A stretch of DNA of 13,336 nucleotides, taken from the NCBI GenBank assembly GCA_023146355.1, contig JAGLCH010000080.1, positions 1-13,336 of the forward strand, in the 5' to 3' direction. The notes under the pieces are model-generated. The model had not been told where the DNA came from, did no database searches, and saw only the letters and a program-made list of their open reading frames with translations. Source of the DNA: Bacteriovoracaceae bacterium. GTDB lineage: Bacteria; Bdellovibrionota; Bacteriovoracia; Bacteriovoracales; Bacteriovoracaceae. The position numbers were made by a program, and so were the translations under genes. Positions 1 to 5,400 of the stretch are shown here, one piece after another (position 1 is the first letter of the stretch; the number at the start of each line of letters is the position of its first letter).

Positions 1-57
1 GATTACTCCCCATTGCTACTGGAAATATAAATAATTTGAATGACTTAGATTGTTACT

Positions 58-291
58 TTATTCCTTGCCAAGAACTTGTCTAACTTCACCTTCAGGAAGA
101 AGGTTTTCGAAAAATGAAAGAGTGAGCTTGTTAGCAAAGGACTCTTCTTGGAGGGGAAGAGCTAAGCTCAGTTGAAACCGATTTGAAGACGTTAGCCAAT
201 TGGAATCATATTGAAAAGAATGCATCAATTCTTCATCTCGAATGAGTTGTCCTATCAATTGTTCTTCAAAGAATACATTCAAGCTTTTCAT
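58..291 (-). CDS. HipA N-terminal fragment (HipS-like or truncated HipA)
   Basis: This 77-residue product matches only the N-terminal subdomain of HipA serine/threonine kinase toxins. Visible landmarks are a short beta start, an F-x-Y motif near residue 27, the LSLALPL segment (41-47) and FFENLLPEG (60-68). HipA is normally about 400-440 residues; here a TAA stop falls just after the LLPEG helix and the kinase core is absent. The ATG overlaps the TAA of the upstream hipB-like gene by one base (TAATG), so the two are probably translationally coupled. Past the stop, the last window bases read in another frame end in VAMGSN, which resembles the HipA segment expected about there. That favours a frameshifted or decaying hipA. 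The alternative is a split HipBST-type system, in which HipS is a separate N-subdomain protein and HipT follows. The downstream part lies outside the window, so this cannot be decided here. Confidence 0.7.
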   Translation of the reverse strand: MKSLNVFFEEQLIGQLIRDEELMHSFQYDSNWLTSSNRFQLSLALPLQEESFANKLTLSFFENLLPEGEVRQVLGKE

Positions 292-512
292 TATTCTTCA
301 TCCATTTCTAATATTACTTTATAACGCAGAAATTTCCCCATTTTTAAAAGAGTAGAGAGTTTTATGTCAGAATCAGCAACTTCAATTCGACTTATTCCGT
401 TGTGTGAAAGATTGCATACACTCGCTAACTCCTTTTGAGTTATCTCAAGTTCCTTTCTCCTTCTCTTCAATATTTTTGCAAGGCCTTCTTCGTTATCAAT
501 TTCTTGCTTCAT
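291..512 (-). CDS. hipB: HipB-like XRE-family antitoxin/repressor
   Basis: This 73-residue protein consists almost entirely of a Cro/C1-type helix-turn-helix (about residues 11-65). The recognition region ITQKELASVCNLSHNGISRIE spans roughly 24-44. Size, fold and position directly before a HipA N-domain ORF fit the HipB antitoxin, which binds operator palindromes as a dimer and represses its own operon. The start is supported by AAGGGA at 518-523, five bases before the ATG. Three 18-bp palindromes upstream have the same 5-8-5 half-site architecture as known E. coli HipB operators, though the half-site sequence differs. The family assignment is firm for XRE and good for HipB-like. Whether it still neutralises a kinase depends on what lies beyond base 1. 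Confidence 0.85.
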   Translation of the reverse strand: MKQEIDNEEGLAKILKRRRKELEITQKELASVCNLSHNGISRIEVADSDIKLSTLLKMGKFLRYKVILEMDEE

Positions 513-530
513 TTTTGTCCCTTTGCTCTA

Positions 531-548
531 TTCTCACTACAGAGAGAA
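531..548. promoter_or_regulatory. Operator palindrome O1 (HipB-type)
   Basis: TTCTCACTACAGAGAGAA is an inverted repeat with half-sites TTCTC and GAGAA separated by eight bases. It covers the region between the -10 box and the expected transcription start of hipB, the usual place for an autorepressor site. Binding by the HipB-like protein is inferred from position and symmetry. Confidence 0.75.
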
Positions 549-575
549 TTATAGTATATTTGGCATAAACCTCAA
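548..575 (-). promoter_or_regulatory. Promoter of the hipB operon
   Basis: On the minus strand a -35-like TTGAGG (575-570) is followed by a 16-base spacer and a perfect TATAAT (553-548). The distance to the hipB ATG at 512 leaves a leader of about 30 bases. The -10 hexamer overlaps the first operator palindrome (531-548) by one base, and the second palindrome (581-598) lies just upstream of the -35, so repressor binding would flank or cover the polymerase site. Confidence 0.75.
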
Positions 576-580
576 CATAA

Positions 581-598
581 TTCTCACCACAGTGAGAA
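581..598. promoter_or_regulatory. Operator palindrome O2 (HipB-type)
   Basis: TTCTCACCACAGTGAGAA is the most symmetric of the three copies, with perfect 7-base arms (TTCTCAC/GTGAGAA) around four bases. It starts exactly 50 bases from O1 and sits immediately upstream of the hipB -35 element. Confidence 0.75.
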
Positions 599-629
599 AA
601 TCAGGAGTAATTTAAATTTACAGAGCATA

Positions 630-647
630 TTCTCACTATAAAGAGAA
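630..647. promoter_or_regulatory. Operator palindrome O3 (HipB-type)
   Basis: TTCTCACTATAAAGAGAA carries the same TTCTC-N8-GAGAA half-sites and starts 49 bases from O2. It lies 73 bases from the end of the upstream kinase gene, well away from the core promoter, which suggests cooperative or looped binding by several repressor dimers. Confidence 0.7.
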
Positions 648-719
648 TGTAATGAGAGATAGAAATAAAAACTTATACAGCGTGACTCTACTTATGAGTG
701 GACGAAGTAAGGGGTAAGG

Positions 720-2426
720 TCACTCCGAATACTTCTGAATCGAGAGGAATAATTCTTTTTGAGATATTGGCTTAGAGATAAAATCACTAATTCCAACATC
801 ATTACCACGCTCACTATATTCTAGTGCCTCATGTGCAGACAGAGCAATCACAGGTGTATTTATTGATTGAGAGCGAATAATTTGCGTTGCCTGAATCCCA
901 TCAATTCCAGGCATGTCAATATCCATAATTATAATGCTGTAGACTTCTTCTTTAGTCATACGAATTGCATCATAACCATCCCTAGCAATTTCAGAATGAG
1001 CACCAAACTTCTCCAATATTTTTTGAATAAGGTTGGCATTGCAAGGATCATCATCAACAATTAAAATAGGGTACGCCAAACTAATTTTCATTTGGTCTTT
1101 ACTGAGTGGCCCCTCAATTTTACATTGATTACCTTCCTGCCCCTGGCATGGAATATTAATAATGTACTCAGTACCAATATTTTCATCTGTTTTAATCAGA
1201 AGCTTACCACCAATTATATCGATTATTTGCTTTGTCACAGAGAGGCCGAAACCAATTCGGGAAGCTCCCCCAAATAATCCATCTGTACTTTTAGGTGCAC
1301 CTTCAAATAAATTGATTACATGCGCATTAGTATCAGTATGACGATTATCAAAAATTCGAATTTCGAGTTCATATACACCATTATCTTTTGCTATTGAGTT
1401 GAGCTCGGTTTTTATTTCACCCATCTCACCAAACTTCATACTATCACTTATGATGTTTGTTGAAATTTGCTTGATCCGGCCGAAGTCACCTACTAAAGTA
1501 CTCGGAACGCTTTCATGAACTTTAAATTCTAAGGCAATGCGCTTCTGCTCCGCCATTACTCTTAAACTATCTCTCATTTGATCAAAGAGAAGGTTGACCT
1601 GAAATGGCCTTTCCACCACCACTAGTTTTCCATTTTTTGCACTTGATATATCAATTACTCCTGAAATAGTGCGCAGAAGATTACGTCCGCTATCAAGGAT
1701 AGTATGAGCGTAGTCTTTATTTTTTTCAGGACAGGTTTCCTCCAAAAGAAGCTCGGAGTAACCAATAATGCTTGTGAGAGGAGTGCGAATCTCATGTCCC
1801 ATACTACCTAGAAGTGAGAGCTGAGTTCTTTTGATATTTGCTGCAAATTCTACTGCCTTTTTTAGATCGTCAATATCAAGGTTAACTCCAAGAATACGTT
1901 GTGGTTCACCATCACTGTTTCTCTCAATCACTTCTCCACGACATAGAAGCCACTTCCAGTCACCATTAGAATGCAAAAAGCGAATTTCACATTCAAAGGT
2001 ACTTATAACGCCATTTGTAATATCATGAAATGCACTTCTAAAATTGGCCTGGTCATCTGGGTGAGCATTTTCACGCCAATGTTCTATTGTCTCATGAAAG
2101 TTATCGGGACAATGGCCCAACTGAATTGCAAACTGATCATTGCAACGAATGGGCCCGAAGGGTGCTATCAGTTCAAATATAGCAATACCTGTTCCTTCCA
2201 ATGCAAGGGAAATAGCATGCTGACTCACTTCTAGCTCAAGCTCAATTTTATTTTTTCTCTCTACCTCTGTCTTTAGATATTTTTTGTCTAGTTCAATTAT
2301 TTTTCGCTGTCGAAAGACTATAATAAGAATTCCAAAAGAGACTATTATTGCAATGATTAATAATATTGTCAGAGTAACAACATATGGATAGTAGTTAATC
2401 TCCTCACGAAACATTATTTCGTCCAT
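720..2426 (-). CDS. Membrane-anchored PAS hybrid sensor histidine kinase with receiver domain
   Basis: The 568-residue protein has one membrane segment (about 14-38), a charged linker or coiled coil (39-70), a PAS/PAC domain (about 70-190), a HisKA dimerisation helix with phosphoacceptor H211 in GHEIRTPL, an HATPase_c domain (about 310-427) and a C-terminal receiver (453-566). The receiver looks intact: acidic pair D457/D458, phosphoacceptor D504 in MDIDMPG, S530 and K552. The ATPase domain is odd. The N-box has N324 but D328 where the metal-binding Asn is expected, and the G1 box DxGxG is replaced by D360-NRH; the G2 box GFGL (392-395) is kept. It may be a weak kinase, a phosphatase or a pseudokinase passing phosphate through the receiver. 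No extracellular sensor loop of useful size exists, so input is probably cytoplasmic via PAS. No dedicated output regulator is adjacent. Residue 1 has a poor RBS; Met5 (2414) is a possible start. Confidence 0.9.
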   Translation of the reverse strand: MDEIMFREEINYYPYVVTLTILLIIAIIVSFGILIIVFRQRKIIELDKKYLKTEVERKNKIELELEVSQHAISLALEGTGIAIFELIAPFGPIRCNDQFAIQLGHCPDNFHETIEHWRENAHPDDQANFRSAFHDITNGVISTFECEIRFLHSNGDWKWLLCRGEVIERNSDGEPQRILGVNLDIDDLKKAVEFAANIKRTQLSLLGSMGHEIRTPLTSIIGYSELLLEETCPEKNKDYAHTILDSGRNLLRTISGVIDISSAKNGKLVVVERPFQVNLLFDQMRDSLRVMAEQKRIALEFKVHESVPSTLVGDFGRIKQISTNIISDSMKFGEMGEIKTELNSIAKDNGVYELEIRIFDNRHTDTNAHVINLFEGAPKSTDGLFGGASRIGFGLSVTKQIIDIIGGKLLIKTDENIGTEYIINIPCQGQEGNQCKIEGPLSKDQMKISLAYPILIVDDDPCNANLIQKILEKFGAHSEIARDGYDAIRMTKEEVYSIIIMDIDMPGIDGIQATQIIRSQSINTPVIALSAHEALEYSERGNDVGISDFISKPISQKELFLSIQKYSE

Positions 2427-2623
2427 GTTAAAATTTTGGCAAGTCTTCCCGCTGCCAGAACAAAGAATATTAAATATTTTATTTCAACGATTTTCATTAA
2501 TGCTTCCTACCTTGATGAGATTTGAGAAGAAGGCGAGCTAATATATCACTACCTCTTGAAATTATACTTTCAATCAATATGGCATCATAGAAGAACTGAC
2601 AGTGGTATAATTACCTATTTTTT

Positions 2624-2651
2624 TTGTGAATTCATACGGAACGTGTATGAT
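2624..2651 (+). promoter_or_regulatory. Promoter of the 2678 gene, with overlapping palindrome
   Basis: TTGTGA (2624-2629), a 16-base spacer and TATGAT (2646-2651) make a reasonable sigma-70-type promoter ending 26 bases before the GTG start. A 19-base inverted repeat with perfect 6-base arms TCATAC/GTATGA (2632-2637 and 2645-2650) fills the spacer and overlaps the -10, so it could be a repressor site. No regulator is evident nearby. Confidence 0.5.
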
Positions 2652-2677
2652 ACTTCCTACTATAGCCTGGAGAAATA

Positions 2678-3091
2678 GTGAATACTGAAAAAGAAATTTT
2701 TGTAGAGAGAATTATCCAAAACCTTAAATCAAATGGCTTCCCATCCAAGAAGGTTTCATTACCCACAGATAAAGTTTTCGAGGCAGCAGATAAATTAGGA
2801 TTCAGTTTTAATCAGGTAATAGTTGAGCTTAAAGAAAAAGGAATTATCGCTGACATAGGTGCAGACAAGATCGTCTTCTCAGAAGCTACAGCAACAAATC
2901 CCCTAAGTGGAGATTTTGATCCTAATTCACTTAAGGATATGGACGCTGAAGAACTGAAAATAAAGGCAAAGGAATTCATGAGCACCATGTCTCCAGAACA
3001 AATGGCCGAAATGCAAAAAATGTATCAGAATATGAGCGATGAAGAGAAAGAAGAAGTGTTGAAAAAAGGTAAAGAAATGGGCCTTGCATAA
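2678..3091 (+). CDS. Small acidic cytoplasmic protein of unknown function
   Basis: I do not recognise this 137-residue protein. It has no signal peptide or membrane segment. Residues 1-68 alternate helix-like and short strand-like stretches ending in GIIADIGADKIVFS, compatible with a small winged-helix-like or mixed domain; that is a guess from pattern only. A Pro/Asp/Asn linker (about 72-86) leads to a highly charged, Met-rich helical tail (87-134) with MSPEQMAEMQKMYQNMSDEE, suited to protein contacts. The start is GTG at 2678, supported by GGAG at 2669-2672 with a five-base gap. The gene is divergent from the kinase, has its own promoter, and its stop lies inside a hairpin shared with the convergent glycosyltransferase gene. 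Nothing in context fixes a role. Confidence 0.75.
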   Translation: MNTEKEIFVERIIQNLKSNGFPSKKVSLPTDKVFEAADKLGFSFNQVIVELKEKGIIADIGADKIVFSEATATNPLSGDFDPNSLKDMDAEELKIKAKEFMSTMSPEQMAEMQKMYQNMSDEEKEEVLKKGKEMGLA

Positions 3092-3098
3092 GGCCCAT
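3077..3098. terminator. Hairpin between convergent genes, over the stop of the 2678 gene
   Basis: Perfect 9-base arms ATGGGCCTT (3077-3085) and AAGGCCCAT (3090-3098) close a four-base loop. On the minus strand the stem is followed by a pyrimidine-rich run (TTCTTT, then a T6 run further on), so it should end the glycosyltransferase transcript. On the plus strand there is no T-tract. The TAA stop of the 2678 gene lies within the hairpin. Confidence 0.7.
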
Positions 3099-3110
3099 AT
3101 TAGGAAAGGA

Positions 3111-4607
3111 CTATTGCTTCTCTCGGTATAGATGATACCAGTAGTTCTTCCGGGAATAACGCCCCAAATACTCAAGTTCATCAAGTAACCATTTTATATC
3201 AACACGCCTTGCATCGTGATACTCGATGGTAAAGTAATCACGAATATCGTTATTGAGTGTGGCCTTAAGTTCCTTCTTATTATTTAAAGGCATGGCAGTT
3301 ATTTGCCCCTTGGTATAAAATTCTCCAGAAAATTTACGCCGCGATAGGTAGATAAGTTTTCCCTTACCTTCTCCCCTCATCTTAAGATACTCCTGCGCCA
3401 TCGTCTTATGAGTCTCTCGAAATTGAAAGCCACTCAAAAAAGCTGCCATAGCACCGATACAAAGGACCGGTGTCACCAATGCTGCAATCTTAAAGCTCCG
3501 AACAAATCCTTTAGACTCAGTTGCCTTATCCCCCATCTTCATAACAATATAACCAAAGAGGATAGCAAAAGCAGGGACCCCTGGAAGAACATAGGGGATC
3601 AAAATACTAGCAGACACAGAGAAGAAAATGGCCGGCGCTGTTGCCCATAAGAGGAAGTAAATAAAGTCATCATCTTTCTCTAAAATTAATTTTCCGACAG
3701 TGGTGCGATAAAATTTTGAAACTATTCCGCCAAAAAAATGAATACACCATGGCAGAGTGGCAGTAAGCCAGAAGCCCCAAATTGAGCCATACATTTTAGT
3801 GTGGGCCTTTCCGTAGAGATCCCCCTTCCAGCCATCTTTATCTACAAATCGCCTAAAGTGCTCACCTACAATAAAATAATCAATAAAGCCTGGAGTTTTC
3901 ATCTCCGCCAAGAAATACCATGGAAGAGAAATAAGCGCTGTAAGAAGAGTTCCCTGAATCCAAGGAATACGATTCCAGATCATCGCCCACTTATTTTTGA
4001 TAATCACATAGAGGCCAATTGGCATCGCTGAAAGAACAATTCCAATCGGCCCTTTTGAAAGCATTGAAATTGCGAGACCTACAAAAAACAGGTAGCGCCA
4101 AAGATATTTTTTATCACCCTCGTCGGCCTTCATCACAAGCCAAAATGAAACCATAGTCATGGTTGTTCCAAGAGTGAGGAATGGGTCAGTAAGTACTGCC
4201 CCCGAAAGCATAAAAAATACTGGAGTAGTCCAAAGAACTCCCTGAGTAAGAAGAGAAATATCTTTACCATATCTAACAAGCGTCATTTTAAATACAAGGA
4301 GAGCACTGAGCGCCATAACAAAAAATGATGCAAAGCGGGCACCAAACTCATTTACTCCAAAGATCTTCATGGATATCGCACCCATCCAAAAACTCATGGG
4401 TGGCTTGCCCCAAAATGGAGTATCAAAATAAAGATGAGGAGTGATCCAATCATTCATCACAATCATCTTGCGTGCGATTTCAGCATAGCGAGGCTCAGTT
4501 GTGTCATAGAGAGGATAGAGACCTAAACTTATAAGCCTCATTGCAATTATAGAAATAACAACCGTCCAAAGAAATTTTCTCTGACCATCAGTTAAGAAGT
4601 TGTTCAT
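3111..4607 (-). CDS. ArnT-like integral membrane glycosyltransferase (GT83/PMT family)
   Basis: This 498-residue polytopic protein belongs to the ArnT/PMT-like GT-C family, which moves a sugar from a polyprenyl-phosphate carrier to lipid A, glycan or protein at the periplasmic face of the inner membrane. The family signature is clear: a first membrane helix (about 11-31), then D35-TTEPRYAEIARKM with the catalytic-type Asp35 and EPR triad, and GKPPMSFW (67-74) in the first periplasmic loop. About ten or more further hydrophobic segments follow, then a soluble C-terminal tail of about 90 residues. The gene starts three bases after the GT2 gene, and its AAGGA RBS sits in the end of that gene, so the two are co-transcribed. 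The acceptor and sugar cannot be read from sequence; a polymyxin-type aminoarabinose role is unlikely because no other arn genes are present here. Confidence 0.88.
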   Translation of the reverse strand: MNNFLTDGQRKFLWTVVISIIAMRLISLGLYPLYDTTEPRYAEIARKMIVMNDWITPHLYFDTPFWGKPPMSFWMGAISMKIFGVNEFGARFASFFVMALSALLVFKMTLVRYGKDISLLTQGVLWTTPVFFMLSGAVLTDPFLTLGTTMTMVSFWLVMKADEGDKKYLWRYLFFVGLAISMLSKGPIGIVLSAMPIGLYVIIKNKWAMIWNRIPWIQGTLLTALISLPWYFLAEMKTPGFIDYFIVGEHFRRFVDKDGWKGDLYGKAHTKMYGSIWGFWLTATLPWCIHFFGGIVSKFYRTTVGKLILEKDDDFIYFLLWATAPAIFFSVSASILIPYVLPGVPAFAILFGYIVMKMGDKATESKGFVRSFKIAALVTPVLCIGAMAAFLSGFQFRETHKTMAQEYLKMRGEGKGKLIYLSRRKFSGEFYTKGQITAMPLNNKKELKATLNNDIRDYFTIEYHDARRVDIKWLLDELEYLGRYSRKNYWYHLYREKQ

Positions 4608-4610
4608 ATT

Positions 4611-5342
4611 TTAATTATCCTTATTGCGGTATTTATAAAAGATGCGAAGAAGTACGAAGGGAGATTTTAAGAAGTCTATTTTTTTCAGGCGACTCCCATC
4701 AACATCATCCCATCGAGTCAGAGGGAGTTCGTATATTTCTGTTAGCTTGATATAGGGCCTCATTCTAAAAAAGAGCTCTACATCAAAGAGCCACTTTGAA
4801 ACGAATTTTTCGGCAAAGATCTTTCGAGCAAGAGATGTTTTAAACATCTTTGCCCCACACTGAGTATCATAAACAGGAATCCCCAGTATAATACTTACTA
4901 TGGTGGCAAAACAACGACCGATATAGTGTCGACTCATTTTACGACGAATATCACTGCCAAGGTGTTTGAAGCGGCAGCCCGTAATACATTTTAACTGTGA
5001 GTGTTTCTCTGCAAGCAGTACAAAACGGTCGACCTCAGCGAGAGGTGTTGCCAAATCAGCATCCCAGAACGCGACCCAATCCACATGGGGTAAACTTGAC
5101 TGAAGTTCAACTCCCCTGCGAACTGCTTCTGCTTTCCCAGCATTAATTTCTAGGTCTAAAACAGAAACGCGATCAGGATATTTTTCACAAAACGAATTTA
5201 AAACTTTTATTGTCCCATCCTGACTTCCATCATTCACAAAACAAAAATTAATATTTTCCGACTGCTCAATATAGGCAGAGAAATCCTCAATATTGAGTCG
5301 TTCTTCTTCGTTGTAGCAAGGTACAATTATCGATAAGTTCAC
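4611..5342 (-). CDS. Family 2 glycosyltransferase, polyprenyl/dolichyl-phosphate sugar synthase type
   Basis: This 243-residue cytoplasmic enzyme has the GT-A fold of DPM1/DPG synthases, which load glucose or mannose from a nucleotide sugar onto a polyprenyl-phosphate lipid. Motifs in order are VPCYNEE (7-13), NDGSQDGT (37-44), the metal-binding DAD (94-96), the QCGAKMF block typical of dolichyl-phosphate glucosyl/mannosyl transferases (161-167) and WLFDVELFFR (184-193). There is no C-terminal membrane extension, so it is the short, peripheral form. The start is a GTG (5340-5342) with AGGA about ten bases upstream. It sits directly before the ArnT-like gene, and the pair makes sense as donor synthesis followed by transfer across the membrane. 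A hairpin (5369-5387) lies in front of it with no room for a promoter, so expression may depend on read-through from xdhAB or on a promoter inside xdhB. Confidence 0.88.
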   Translation of the reverse strand: MNLSIIVPCYNEEERLNIEDFSAYIEQSENINFCFVNDGSQDGTIKVLNSFCEKYPDRVSVLDLEINAGKAEAVRRGVELQSSLPHVDWVAFWDADLATPLAEVDRFVLLAEKHSQLKCITGCRFKHLGSDIRRKMSRHYIGRCFATIVSIILGIPVYDTQCGAKMFKTSLARKIFAEKFVSKWLFDVELFFRMRPYIKLTEIYELPLTRWDDVDGSRLKKIDFLKSPFVLLRIFYKYRNKDN

Positions 5343-5368
5343 GATTTATAGTCCTGAAATAAAAGTGA

Positions 5369-5387
5369 CGGGACCAAATTGATCCCG
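5369..5387 (-). terminator. Hairpin after xdhB, in the leader of the GT2 gene
   Basis: On the minus strand CGGGATC pairs with GGTCCCG (one T-G wobble) around AAT TT, giving seven pairs. A T-rich but interrupted run (TCACTTTTATTT) follows, so termination is probably partial. It lies 14 bases past the xdhB stop and 27 bases before the GT2 start. Confidence 0.55.
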
Positions 5388-5400
5388 CCGAGCTATAATA

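Noticed and set aside
531..647. CRISPR-like array of three 18-base repeats with 31-32-base spacers
   Set aside because: The repeats are symmetric palindromes that differ at inner positions, number only three, have no cas genes nearby and sit exactly around the hipB promoter, so operators explain them better.
648..719. Terminator after the histidine kinase gene
   Set aside because: Only a four-base stem is visible before a T-rich run on the minus strand, which is too weak to call.
1971..2234. Plus-strand ORF inside the histidine kinase gene
   Set aside because: It is antisense to the PAS-coding region and its composition looks like a shadow reading.
2927..3184. Minus-strand hydrophobic ORF over the end of the 2678 gene
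   Set aside because: It overlaps both the plus-strand gene and the ArnT-like gene in a different frame and looks like an antisense shadow rich in His/Phe.
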